From Gammaproteobacteria bacterium (GTDB lineage: Bacteria > Pseudomonadota > Gammaproteobacteria > Steroidobacterales > Woeseiaceae), in NCBI GenBank assembly GCA_029861535.1, contig JAOTZC010000017.1:1-51364 (forward strand): a stretch of DNA of 51,364 nt, given 5' to 3'. A program made the position numbers and the translations under genes. Of this stretch, positions 23,249-31,231 are shown one piece after another. Position 1 is the first letter of the stretch. Each line of letters starts with the position of its first letter. The notes below the pieces were generated by a model. The model had not been told where the DNA came from and did no database searches. It was given only the letters and a program-made list of their open reading frames with translations.

Positions 23249-25654
23249 GTGAACATAACTCACTCCAAAGCACGCACTATATTGTTGTCAATGATTAGTA
23301 TGGCCCTGTTGACGAGCGTGGCTGTCTCAAATGCCGTGGCACAGGCGCCCAATGACGCTGTCCAACGTGAAGCTGAGGCCCGGATTGACGCTTTTGGCGC
23401 ACAAGGGCGTCGAGCAAACCCTACCGAAGCCGAGGTCGCGTGGAGTAAGAAAGCGGGTGAGATCGACAGAATGCACTGGCCCAGCGAGATCGTACTAAAA
23501 GAGATCGAGCCGACCCTTGAACAGTTTTTTGGTGCTCTGCAGGGTCGCGGTTTCGACGATGAGCAGATCACCTCACTCTTTGCCGAAAGTTTTCGTGGAA
23601 CCAGCGTCGGTGAATTTCAGGACGTACGCAACGATAGTCGCGCGATTAGCTGGACGCGATGGCAGACGAGCGAAAAACCGTCCCTTGATCGGCGGGCGTT
23701 TGCGGAAAATTGGAAACGGCGCTTTCAGCTGTACCGGCAAGTCGTTCGAACCGAGCACTACGTCGATCGATTGCAGACGCTGGACGACGGCGAGACGCGG
23801 CGTCTGACAGTACCGTTTCGCGTTACCGGCTATCGCGGGAATGTCAGCATGAACGACAGCGATCATGACCGTAATAACGACAGCAGTAACGACGGCTATG
23901 AAGACCAGGGACAGATGGTCGTCGATCTCCAACGCAGGGGTAATGATCGGCAATGGCAAATCGTAATCGTCGATCTCAAATGGATGGAGACGTTTCAATC
24001 GCCGTCGTTGTTTACTACCGACACATTGATGCCGCCACAAAAGCCGCTCGACATTCCACTGTTCGCGTTCGTCGAATACTTCGCACAAGGCGTTACGGTT
24101 GTCGATATCGATGGCGACGATGACCTTGACGTATTCGCCCCGACAAAATTTGCGGCGCCGAAGCTATATCGTAACGATGGACAACGTCGTTTTTCGGAAG
24201 TTAGCGAACAAATCGGTCTCGGCGACATCCGCGCGGCGCGTAGCGGTTACTTTTTCGACTGGGAAAATGACGGCGATCAAGACGCGCTAATACTGACGAC
24301 AACGCGGATGTATTTGCTTGAAAATATCGATGGATCTTTTCGCGATATATCGGACGCTTCGAATTTTGATCGAATGTCGACAACGGGGCTCACGGGCGCA
24401 TCGATTGCAGATTTTAATAACGATGGATTGCTCGATTTTTATGTCGCCAACTACGGCAAAATTGACAACAGTCCACGTGAGGACTATTTCGATAGTAATC
24501 GGGGTTTCAAGAATCAGCTGTTCCGCAATCTCGGCGACGGCGAATTCGCAATGGTGACTCAGCCAGCCGGATTGGATATGGACAATGCGCGCTGGAGCTT
24601 TTCGGCATTGTCATTCGACTACGATCAGGATGGCTTTCAGGACCTGTACGTTGTTAACGACTACGGTCCGAACCAGTTGTATCGCAATGTCGGCAACATG
24701 ACGTTCGCGGACGTCACTGAAGAAGTAGGCGTCAGTGATTTCGGTAATGGCATGGCCGCCAGTCTCGGCGATCTTAATGGCGATGGTCGCGAGGATCTGT
24801 ACGTCTCGAACATGATCAGCCATGCCGGAAAACGGCTTGCGGATAGTGAGGACTTTCCAGGTGATGCGGACGCTCGCGACCGTCTGCAACGCTTCGCCAA
24901 AGGCAATTCGCTGTTCGTGGCGCGGTCAGGCAAATTTACTGAGTCCGAGACGCCGACATTGAGCGATGCCAAGTGGGCTTGGGGCAATGTCCTGTTCGAC
25001 TACGACAACGACGGCGATCTCGACATATATGTGACTAACGGTATGTATTCGAATCTCAGCCGTAAAGACACGGACCCAGTGTTCTGGCGCCACCTGCTTG
25101 CGCCGATCAGCACTGGCCGGCCACCGGACATCTACGCAAGCGGCTATTTTTCGTATCTCGTTCAACAGGAATCACGTTCGTTTGCAGGCTATGAGCGCAA
25201 CCGCCTGTTTCAAAACTTCGGCGATGGCAGGTTCCGGGATGTTGCGTCAGTTGCAGCAGCAGACCTCGTGCTCGACAGCCGCAGTGTCGTAGCAGCCGAT
25301 TTGGATGAAGATGGTGATTTAGACTTGGTGGTCGCCAACCGCAACGAACCGAATTTGCTTGTCCTGTGGAATGAGCTGCCGGACCCTGGTGCGTTCGTAG
25401 AAATTGAGTTGGTCGGTACCAAATCCAATCGCAACGGTGTTGGTGCAGTCATTGAGGTCGTGTGCGAAGCATCGAAACAACGACGTACGCATCAGGCGGG
25501 CTCAGGCTACCTTAGCCAGGGACCGCATTCAGTGTGGTTTGGTATGGGGCGGTGCCAGAACGTGGAGCGGATTGATGTCCGCTGGCCTTCGGGGATTGTG
25601 ACCAGATTACATAATGTAAAAGTCGGAAGCCGCGTCCGCGTTACCGAAGAATAG
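23249..25654 (+). CDS. FG-GAP/VCBS repeat protein with ASPIC/UnbV domain
   Basis: An exported protein of 801 residues. GTG 23249 gives a good signal peptide (NITHSKARTILLSMISMALL then AVAQA); ATG 23291 is an alternative. Residues about 30-260 form an uncharacterised N-terminal region. From about 275 onward, FG-GAP/VCBS-type calcium-binding repeats build a probable beta propeller: DIDGDDDLDVFAPTKF, DWENDGDQDALIL, DFNNDGLLDFYVAN, DYDQDGFQDLYVVND, DLNGDGREDLYVSN, DYDNDGDLDIYVTNG, DLDEDGDLDLVVANR. The C-terminus (NRNGVGAVIEVVCEASKQRR, GYLSQGPHSVWFGMG, VRWPSGIVTRL) is the ASPIC/UnbV domain, as in CRTAC1-like proteins. It probably acts outside the cell in binding; the ligand is unknown. Confidence 0.9.
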   Translation: MNITHSKARTILLSMISMALLTSVAVSNAVAQAPNDAVQREAEARIDAFGAQGRRANPTEAEVAWSKKAGEIDRMHWPSEIVLKEIEPTLEQFFGALQGRGFDDEQITSLFAESFRGTSVGEFQDVRNDSRAISWTRWQTSEKPSLDRRAFAENWKRRFQLYRQVVRTEHYVDRLQTLDDGETRRLTVPFRVTGYRGNVSMNDSDHDRNNDSSNDGYEDQGQMVVDLQRRGNDRQWQIVIVDLKWMETFQSPSLFTTDTLMPPQKPLDIPLFAFVEYFAQGVTVVDIDGDDDLDVFAPTKFAAPKLYRNDGQRRFSEVSEQIGLGDIRAARSGYFFDWENDGDQDALILTTTRMYLLENIDGSFRDISDASNFDRMSTTGLTGASIADFNNDGLLDFYVANYGKIDNSPREDYFDSNRGFKNQLFRNLGDGEFAMVTQPAGLDMDNARWSFSALSFDYDQDGFQDLYVVNDYGPNQLYRNVGNMTFADVTEEVGVSDFGNGMAASLGDLNGDGREDLYVSNMISHAGKRLADSEDFPGDADARDRLQRFAKGNSLFVARSGKFTESETPTLSDAKWAWGNVLFDYDNDGDLDIYVTNGMYSNLSRKDTDPVFWRHLLAPISTGRPPDIYASGYFSYLVQQESRSFAGYERNRLFQNFGDGRFRDVASVAAADLVLDSRSVVAADLDEDGDLDLVVANRNEPNLLVLWNELPDPGAFVEIELVGTKSNRNGVGAVIEVVCEASKQRRTHQAGSGYLSQGPHSVWFGMGRCQNVERIDVRWPSGIVTRLHNVKVGSRVRVTEE

Positions 25655-25792
25655 AAAAACCGCTTTTTTTTGCTCTAGCTGCACGCCTTTTGCTGAGAAC
25701 TCGGCGGCGGAACTACGTCACATTTTTTGCCGTGATCGGCTTCCTTCAGTTCCCGCACCACCATTGCTAATCTGAGGCTCGATTAGATTTGC

Positions 25793-25808
25793 TGGCACCC
25801 CTCTGGCG
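25793..25808 (+). promoter_or_regulatory. Candidate sigma-54 promoter of second PEP-CTERM gene
   Basis: TGGCACCCCTCTGGCG has the full -24 element TGGCAC and a GC at 25806-25807 with the exact 12-base register; the -12 element is TGGC rather than TTGC, so the match is imperfect. Transcription would start near 25819, 34 bases before the GTG start. An inverted repeat CTAATC/GATTAG lies at 25767-25786. The rest of 25655-25852 has no other visible feature. Confidence 0.5.
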
Positions 25809-25852
25809 TCACTGGGCGTACGGTTCCAGTATAAACAAATAAGGACATAATC

Positions 25853-26299
25853 GTGAGAATCACCGGACTATCAATCTGGTTTGCAGGGATGGCTGGCGTG
25901 GCAATAGTGTTGATCGCGCCACACGCCAGCGCGCTACCCATACCCGTCGATCGCGAGCCTGAAATTATTGACACGCCGGCCTTTCTACTGGGATCCGAAT
26001 GTCAGTCGTCAGCCTGTGTGGATTCATCTGTATTCGACGCGCTGCATCCGATCGCGCCAGGCTTGACAATGCCCACTCAGCCACCGGGTCTGGTGGCATT
26101 CGGCAGCCCAACAATGACGACCGGACAGTGGCAGAAATCTGTTTCGATTTGCTACACGAGAAACACACGCGAAAAATGCAGAAAATCGATCGACACGTCG
26201 CTAGTCGACACGACTGTGACAGCGTCCGTACCTGAACCTGGGACCGTGCTCTTGTTAGCAGCCGGTCTGCTCGGGTTCGGATTACGGCGTCTGGCCTAG
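25853..26299 (+). CDS. Small PEP-CTERM sorting-domain protein
   Basis: A 148-residue exported protein beginning with GTG after AAGGA. Signal peptide about 1-27 (ending HASA); short Pro-, Thr- and Ser-containing middle with two pairs of cysteines (ECQSSAC, CYTRNTREKC); C-terminal sorting signal VPEPGT, hydrophobic stretch VLLLAAGLLGFGL and basic end RRLA. It should be processed by an exosortase encoded elsewhere. The middle matches no domain I recognise. It is monocistronic, with a candidate sigma-54 promoter in front and a strong terminator behind. Confidence 0.88.
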   Translation: MRITGLSIWFAGMAGVAIVLIAPHASALPIPVDREPEIIDTPAFLLGSECQSSACVDSSVFDALHPIAPGLTMPTQPPGLVAFGSPTMTTGQWQKSVSICYTRNTREKCRKSIDTSLVDTTVTASVPEPGTVLLLAAGLLGFGLRRLA

Positions 26300-26359
26300 C
26301 AAAGATCGGGCAGCAGATAGGCCGCCAACGACACAGCGTCGAATTTAGTCAAAAAAAAG

Positions 26360-26386
26360 AGCCCCGCATCGCGGGGCTTTTTTTTT
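26360..26386. terminator. Strong, bidirectional rho-independent terminator
   Basis: AGCCCCGC-ATC-GCGGGGCT forms a perfect 8-base stem with a 3-base loop. It is followed by nine T and preceded by an A-run (26351-26358), so it can work in both directions. It lies between the convergent PEP-CTERM and bfd genes. Confidence 0.95.
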
Positions 26387-26387
26387 G

Positions 26388-26513
26388 GCATAGAAGAAGC
26401 AAAGCCCCGCGACGCATGGCTTTTTTTTAGCATAGAAGAAGCAAAGCCCCGCGACGCATGGCTTTTTTTTAGCGTAGAAGAAGCAAAGCCCCGCGATGCG
26501 AGGCTTTTTTGTC
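26388..26513. repeat. Three 42-bp tandem repeats of terminator-like sequence
   Basis: Units begin at 26388, 26430 and 26472, each GC(A/G)TAGAAGAAGCAAAGCC followed by CCGCGA-like bases, a GGCT and a T-run. The first two are almost identical; the third is CCGCGATGCGAGGCT, which can still pair (AGCC-CGC/GCG-GGCT with one mismatch). The hairpins of the first two are weakened to AGCC/GGCT plus few inner pairs. A partial fourth TAAGAAGAAG follows at 26514-26523. It looks like tandem duplication of a terminator. Confidence 0.85.
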
Positions 26514-26528
26514 TAAGAAGAAGTGCGC

Positions 26529-26738
26529 TTAGGCGACCGCGGGCCGGTATGTTCGCGGCTCGAATCTACCTGCTTTGGCGGTCGTTTCTCGAAGTATATT
26601 GCTGGCGGACTCTTTGCAAGTACCGCAGCCCGAAGCCACGCCCAGTGACCGCTGCAGCGCCCACAAGTCACGGGCGCCGGCCTTCGCGGCCTGGCGAATT
26701 TGCTTTTCGGTAATGGCGTTGCAGATGCAGACGTACAT
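26529..26738 (-). CDS. bfd: Bacterioferritin-associated ferredoxin (BFD-like [2Fe-2S])
   Basis: A 69-residue protein starting MYVCICNAITEKQIRQAAKA, with cysteines in a CxC arrangement near the N-terminus and CGTCKESA near residue 40, the four ligands of the BFD-like [2Fe-2S] cluster. In the family, Bfd reduces iron stored in bacterioferritin so it can be released; the bacterioferritin gene is not in this window. The C-terminus carries a short Arg/Pro-rich tail. The upstream promoter has a good -35 and overlaps a candidate Fur site, consistent with induction at low iron. Confidence 0.9.
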   Translation of the reverse strand: MYVCICNAITEKQIRQAAKAGARDLWALQRSLGVASGCGTCKESASNILRETTAKAGRFEPRTYRPAVA

Positions 26739-26768
26739 AAAATTCAGTAACTTAGTAACCTAGCGAGT

Positions 26769-26802
26769 ATTTAAACGCAAATGCGAATGATTGTCAATAA
26801 CA
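26769..26802 (-). promoter_or_regulatory. Promoter of bfd with overlapping Fur-like site
   Basis: On the minus strand TTGACA (26797-26792) is followed after 17 bases by TTAAAT (26774-26769), giving a start about 25 bases before bfd. A 7-1-7 dyad TGATTGT-C-AATAACA (26788-26802) matches TGATAAT-N-ATTATCA at 10 of 14 positions and covers the -35, as expected for Fur repression. The promoter match is good; the Fur site is tentative. Confidence 0.5.
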
Positions 26803-26826
26803 TTACGTAAAAACCGAGACATTGCG

Positions 26827-27606
26827 ATGAAAGACTTGTTTGACGTATCGGGCAAGGTGGCCCTGGTCACCGGAGGCTCGAGGGGTATCGGCGAAATGAT
26901 TGCCCATGGCTTCGTCGCCAACGGCGTGAAGACCTATATTTCCTCGCGCAAGGAAGAAGCCTGTAATGCGACCGCTGCGCGGCTCAGCGGAGTGGGCGAG
27001 TGTGTTTCAATCCCAGCGGATCTCTCGACGTTGGACGGCATCAACAAGCTCGTTGGCAAGATCAAGGCATTGGAGTCAAAGCTCGACATCCTCGTCAACA
27101 ACGCCGGCGCCACCTGGGGTGCAGCCATGGAGGACTTTCCTGAGAGTGCCTGGGACAAAGTCATGGACATCAACGTCAAAGGGCCATTTTTCCTGACGCA
27201 GGCATTGCTGGCGTTACTGGAAGCGGCGGCCACTGAAGCAGATCCAGCGCGGATCATTAACGTGGGTTCGGTTGATGGTTTGAACGTCAATAGATTGCCG
27301 ACGTTTGCCTACGGCCCGAGTAAAGCGGCTATCCATCACCTAACCAGGACGCTCGCATCGCATCTTGCCGAAAGGAGGATTACCGTAAACGCGATCGCAC
27401 CAGGGCCGTTTCCCAGCAAGATGATGGCCGCGACACTCAAGCAACGAGGCGAGCGGATTCGTAAGGGCGTGCCGCTTGGCCGTATCGGTGAGCCGGGAGA
27501 TATGGCGGGTGCCGCGATTTACCTCGCATCCAGGGCCTCGACCTACGTGACCGGCATTGTCATACCGGTCGATGGCGGCATCGTCGGCTGTGCTGGCACG
27601 CTGTGA
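26827..27606 (+). CDS. SDR family oxidoreductase
   Basis: A 259-residue classical short-chain dehydrogenase. The nucleotide-binding motif is TGGSRGIG near residue 17, followed by ISSRKEEA (Arg in the second strand suggests NADP(H)), the NNAG motif (LVNNAGATWGAA), the catalytic serine in NVGSVDGLN, and YGPSK. The C-terminus VTGIVIPVDGG is typical. The size and sequence are like FabG and acetoacetyl-CoA-reductase types, but the substrate cannot be told. ATG 26827 is chosen over an upstream TTG. It is divergent from bfd with 88 bases between them; prsR follows after 126 bases and probably has its own promoter. Confidence 0.9.
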   Translation: MKDLFDVSGKVALVTGGSRGIGEMIAHGFVANGVKTYISSRKEEACNATAARLSGVGECVSIPADLSTLDGINKLVGKIKALESKLDILVNNAGATWGAAMEDFPESAWDKVMDINVKGPFFLTQALLALLEAAATEADPARIINVGSVDGLNVNRLPTFAYGPSKAAIHHLTRTLASHLAERRITVNAIAPGPFPSKMMAATLKQRGERIRKGVPLGRIGEPGDMAGAAIYLASRASTYVTGIVIPVDGGIVGCAGTL

Positions 27607-27685
27607 CGGCAGTTCCACGCAGGATGCATCGCACAGTTACACCTGTGACCCAAGCGCTGCAATCGGGGCCCGCTTCATGGCACCA

Positions 27686-27701
27686 TGGGCGATCACTTGC
27701 A
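27686..27701 (+). promoter_or_regulatory. Possible sigma-54 promoter of prsR
   Basis: TGGGCGATCACTTGCA has the -24 GG and a perfect -12 TTGCA in correct register, but the bases after GG differ from the consensus CAC. The start would be near 27712, 21 bases before the ATG. Moderate support only; it would imply autoregulation. Confidence 0.35.
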
Positions 27702-27732
27702 AACGACACTAGTCAATAAAGCCAGGGACACC

Positions 27733-29115
27733 ATGCGCGAATCCAGCCGCAAACTGCTAATTGTCGAGGACGACCCCGGCCTGTTGAGCCAGCTCAAATG
27801 GTGCTTTGAAGACTATGATGTCGCGACCGCCGCGGACCGCGATGCGGCCATTGCCGAGCTCAGGCGTCATGAGCCGACGGTGGTTCTACAGGATCTCGGT
27901 CTGCCGCCAGAACCGGAAGGTGTGGAGGAAGGCCTGGCGACACTGGCTGAGACACTCAAGATCGCGCCGCACACGAAAGTGATCGTGGTCACCGGCAACG
28001 GCGACCAGGAAAACGCGTTGACGGCGGTCGGGCAGGGTGCCTACGACTTTTATGAGAAACCCGTCGATACCGACACACTGAAATTGCTCGTCGATCGTGC
28101 GTTCAACATCTCCGAGCTCGAATCCGAAAACCGTCGCCTGCAATCTCAGGTCAATGAATCGCCGCTCGATGGCATCGTTGCCGCGAGTGAGGGCATGCTT
28201 GCCGTGTGTCGCATGATCGAGAAAGTCGCGCCAAACGATGTATCAACTTTGTTGCTTGGCGAGTCCGGTACCGGCAAGGAATTGCTGGCTCGTGCATTAC
28301 ATCGACTGAGTCCACGCGCCGATGGAAATTGCGTCGCCATTAACTGCGCCGCCATTCCCGAGAGCTTGCTCGAGTCGGAGCTGTTCGGTCACGAAAAAGG
28401 CGCGTTCACCGGCGCGCACAAACAAACGATCGGCAAAATCGAAGTTGCAGACGGCGGCACGCTATTTCTCGACGAGATCAGCGATATGCCACTGCCGTTG
28501 CAGGCGAAGATGTTGCGTTTTTTGCAGGAGCGAGTTATTGAGCGTGTCGGCGGTCGGCAGGAGATCCCGGTCGATGTGCGTGTCGTCTGTGCAACCAATC
28601 AAAATCCCGAAGATCTAATCAAGGATGGCCTGTTCCGCGAGGACTTGTATTACCGTATTGCTGAAATCACGATCAATATTCCGCCGTTCCGCGAGCGCGA
28701 GGAGGGGCGGTTGATTCTTGCGCGTACGCTACTGCAGAAGTACTGCAAGAAACAAAAACGTGCGATAAATGGTTTCAGTGAGGATGCGGTTCAGGCTATC
28801 GAAGCCTACTCCTGGCCCGGCAACGTTCGTGAGCTCGAGAACAAAATTAAAAGCGCCGTGATTATGGCCGACGGCAAGCTTGTGACGGCTGCCGATCTTG
28901 GTGTGACGCCGGGCGAACAACAGCCCGAGTCAATGAACCTGCGTGAGGTGCGGCAACGTGCTGAGTCTAAGGCCATTCGAGTTGCGCTGACCAAATGTTA
29001 CGGCAATATATCGAAAGCAGCCGAAATGCTCGGAGTTACGCGACCGACCTTGTACGATCTTCTGAATAAGTACGGTCTTTCCGCGGAAGGGTATTCGAAA
29101 AAAGCGGCGTCTTAA
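27733..29115 (+). CDS. prsR: PEP-CTERM-box sigma-54 response regulator PrsR
   Basis: A 460-residue activator. The receiver domain (about 8-125) has D54 in VVLQDLGLPPEPEG and the family-typical QLKWCFEDYDVATAADRDAA, AELRRHEPT, TKVIVVTGNGDQENAL and GAYDFYEKP. These distinguish PrsR (PEP-CTERM-associated) from ordinary NtrC proteins. AAA+ domain: Walker A GESGTGKE (176-183), canonical GAFTGA (223-228), LFLDEIS. Fis helix-turn-helix: ISKAAEMLGVTRPTLYDLL. ATG 27733 is preceded by AGGGA; the in-frame ATG 27685 is less likely. In other bacteria PrsR with the kinase PrsK turns on PEP-CTERM genes through RpoN; PrsK is not in this window. It converges on glrR. Confidence 0.92.
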   Translation: MRESSRKLLIVEDDPGLLSQLKWCFEDYDVATAADRDAAIAELRRHEPTVVLQDLGLPPEPEGVEEGLATLAETLKIAPHTKVIVVTGNGDQENALTAVGQGAYDFYEKPVDTDTLKLLVDRAFNISELESENRRLQSQVNESPLDGIVAASEGMLAVCRMIEKVAPNDVSTLLLGESGTGKELLARALHRLSPRADGNCVAINCAAIPESLLESELFGHEKGAFTGAHKQTIGKIEVADGGTLFLDEISDMPLPLQAKMLRFLQERVIERVGGRQEIPVDVRVVCATNQNPEDLIKDGLFREDLYYRIAEITINIPPFREREEGRLILARTLLQKYCKKQKRAINGFSEDAVQAIEAYSWPGNVRELENKIKSAVIMADGKLVTAADLGVTPGEQQPESMNLREVRQRAESKAIRVALTKCYGNISKAAEMLGVTRPTLYDLLNKYGLSAEGYSKKAAS

Positions 29116-29150
29116 GGCCGGCGCTCACAGCGCTGCTGCATTGGTAAGCC

Positions 29151-30503
29151 TTATCGAGACTTGAACTGGTCCGGGTTCAGGTCGTGGCGCGACAATAGTT
29201 TGTAGAAATCCGTGCGATTGCGTTTTGCAAGCCGTGCGGCCTGGCTCACATTTCCCATCGTGATCTGCAATATCTGCGACAAATAGTTGCGCGTGAACTC
29301 ATCGCGCGCGTCGGTAAACGAAAGCAGTTTGCCCGCGTGCTCTCCCAAACTCTGTTGAACGAGTTCGGCGCTGATAACCGGTGAACGCGATAGTGCAACA
29401 TTTTGTCGCACGACATTAAACAACTGTCGAACGTTGCCGGGCCATTCGGCCGTCACCAACATTTCCACGGCCTCTGGCGCGTACACTTTGCGCTCCTGCC
29501 CCGCCTCCCGTGCGATCACCTGCAGGAAGTGCGCAACGAGTAGCGGAATATCTTCGCGGCGTTCGTCGAGTGTCGGCAACTTGATGTTGACGACATTCAG
29601 ACGGTAATACAGATCCTCGCGAAAGCGCCCGTGCTTCATCAGGTCCTGCAGGTCGCGGTGCGTTGCTGAAATTACACGAACATCTACGTCGATCGCTTGT
29701 GTGCTGCCAACCGGTCGCACCTGGCTCTCCTGCAACACGCGCAGCAATTTAACCTGCAGCCGCATCGGCATGTCGCCGATTTCATCGAGCAGTAGGCTGC
29801 CGCCTTCGGCGGCCTTGAACAGACCCTCGTGGCTGCGTGTTGCACCGGTGAACGCACCTTTCTCATGGCCAAACAGCTCGGACTCGAGCAAGTTTTCGGC
29901 CATGGCACTGCAGTTGATCGCAACGAACGGCTGACTCTTGCGCTGGCTCGCGTTGTGGATCGCGCGTGCCAGTAGTTCCTTACCGGTACCGGATTCGCCG
30001 GTAATTAACACGCGCGCATCCGTTGCGGCGACCATCTTCGCCTGATTCAGAACTTCCTTCATGCCCTGATTGCGCGTGATAATGCCGCCAGCCCAGTCTT
30101 CGTCCACGTCGACCGAGCCTGAGACCCGCAGCGCTCTTTCTACGGTCTCCATGAGTTCATCTTTGTCGATCGGCTTCGTTAGGAAGCCAAACGCGCCGCT
30201 CTGAGTCGCGGCGACGGCATCCGGAATCGTGCCGTGCGCCGTGATCAATACGACGCGAAGGCCGGGCGAGCGCGTTTGCAGCTCTTTTAATAAGCCAATG
30301 CCGTCCATCTTGTCCATGCGCAGGTCCGTAATGACCAGGTCAGGCCCAAAACGGTTCAGTGACGCGAGCGCCTTATGCGCGCTCTCGACCGCCTCGACCT
30401 CGTAGCCCTCGGCACGTAGTCGAATGGAAAGCAGCCGCAAGAGCCCCGGATCGTCGTCGACGAGTAGGATCTTGCCTCTTGGCATTGGGTTGGTTGCCGG
30501 CAT
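29151..30503 (-). CDS. glrR: Sigma-54 response regulator GlrR (QseF)
   Basis: A 450-residue activator with receiver (D60 in [13 protein letters not shown]), AAA+ domain with GESGTGKE and canonical GAFTGA, and a C-terminus [20 protein letters not shown] that is characteristic of GlrR/QseF. It is the third gene of glrK-qseG-glrR, following qseG after about 100 bases. In enterobacteria GlrKR with sigma-54 controls the small RNA GlmY and envelope-stress genes. The start could be ATG 30503 or ATG 30485. Whether it has the same targets here is unknown; no glmY-like gene is visible beside it. Confidence 0.92.
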   Translation of the reverse strand: MPATNPMPRGKILLVDDDPGLLRLLSIRLRAEGYEVEAVESAHKALASLNRFGPDLVITDLRMDKMDGIGLLKELQTRSPGLRVVLITAHGTIPDAVAATQSGAFGFLTKPIDKDELMETVERALRVSGSVDVDEDWAGGIITRNQGMKEVLNQAKMVAATDARVLITGESGTGKELLARAIHNASQRKSQPFVAINCSAMAENLLESELFGHEKGAFTGATRSHEGLFKAAEGGSLLLDEIGDMPMRLQVKLLRVLQESQVRPVGSTQAIDVDVRVISATHRDLQDLMKHGRFREDLYYRLNVVNIKLPTLDERREDIPLLVAHFLQVIAREAGQERKVYAPEAVEMLVTAEWPGNVRQLFNVVRQNVALSRSPVISAELVQQSLGEHAGKLLSFTDARDEFTRNYLSQILQITMGNVSQAARLAKRNRTDFYKLLSRHDLNPDQFKSR

Positions 30504-30607
30504 CGCGTTTGACAATAATGATGGAGCGACAAGGGTAGTGCGTTGGCCCAGAAGGGGCAAGGACATCAGTCGTGCTTATTCGCCAGCGCGGTAAGAGGTT
30601 CGGCCGC

Positions 30608-31231
30608 CTATTGCCCCTGCTCACGGATCGAGCGCTCGATTGACGTGATCGCCTCGAGCTTGTTCTCCGCATCGTCGAGCTCGCGGCGCAGCCGCCGGTT
30701 CTCGGCTTCGACGTTCGCGAGCCGCTGGTTGATCGCCTGTTCCTCGGTGCGTGCCTGGCGAGATGAGGACTGCCGCAGGCGCCGGGCTTCAGAGGCCAGC
30801 ACAATGTGTTCTTCAACGTACTTCAGATAAATTCGGGCGAGCGAAATCTCGGCCGGCGTCATCAATGGTGCCTGCGTCAGTAGTTCTCTGAGCAGGCTCT
30901 GTGCGCGCTCAGGGTCGGTCTCGGTGTGTCCGGGTGTCGCCAGCACTAAGGCGAAGCGTAGGATTGTCGATGGGTCTGGCGTCAGCGTTGCGCGTGATTC
31001 CGCATCCGCAAATATCTCAACCTGTGTTGCCGGGTCACCGGTTGCGAGTCGTTCGAGTTCGCGCAGATAATCGTCCGCGTCCGGTGCACCGAGTATCACC
31101 GGCTCGTTCGATCGATTGCTGCCGGGCGTAACCTTGTCGAGCCAGCCTTTGGTTTGGGTACAGCCGGAGAGCACCAGCACGGCGAGAACCGCGCCAATCA
31201 CGCCAACAGATTGTCCGATGCTGTTACGCAT
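30608..31231 (-). CDS. qseG: QseG-like outer membrane lipoprotein
   Basis: A 207-residue lipoprotein: signal sequence ending LVLSGC with C24 as the lipidation site. The mature part is helical, with a C-terminal coiled coil (AINQRLANVEAENRRLRREL, then DDAENKLEAITSIERSI). Position between a GlrK-like kinase and GlrR, and the overlap of its start with the end of the kinase gene, identify it as QseG (YfhG). In enterobacteria QseG activates the kinase by direct interaction from the outer membrane. Sequence identity within this family is low, so the name rests mainly on gene order and architecture. Confidence 0.8.
   Translation of the reverse strand: MRNSIGQSVGVIGAVLAVLVLSGCTQTKGWLDKVTPGSNRSNEPVILGAPDADDYLRELERLATGDPATQVEIFADAESRATLTPDPSTILRFALVLATPGHTETDPERAQSLLRELLTQAPLMTPAEISLARIYLKYVEEHIVLASEARRLRQSSSRQARTEEQAINQRLANVEAENRRLRRELDDAENKLEAITSIERSIREQGQ

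Noticed and set aside
29118..29132. GCGCT/AGCGC hairpin between prsR and glrR as terminator
   Set aside because: Short stem and no T-run on either strand.
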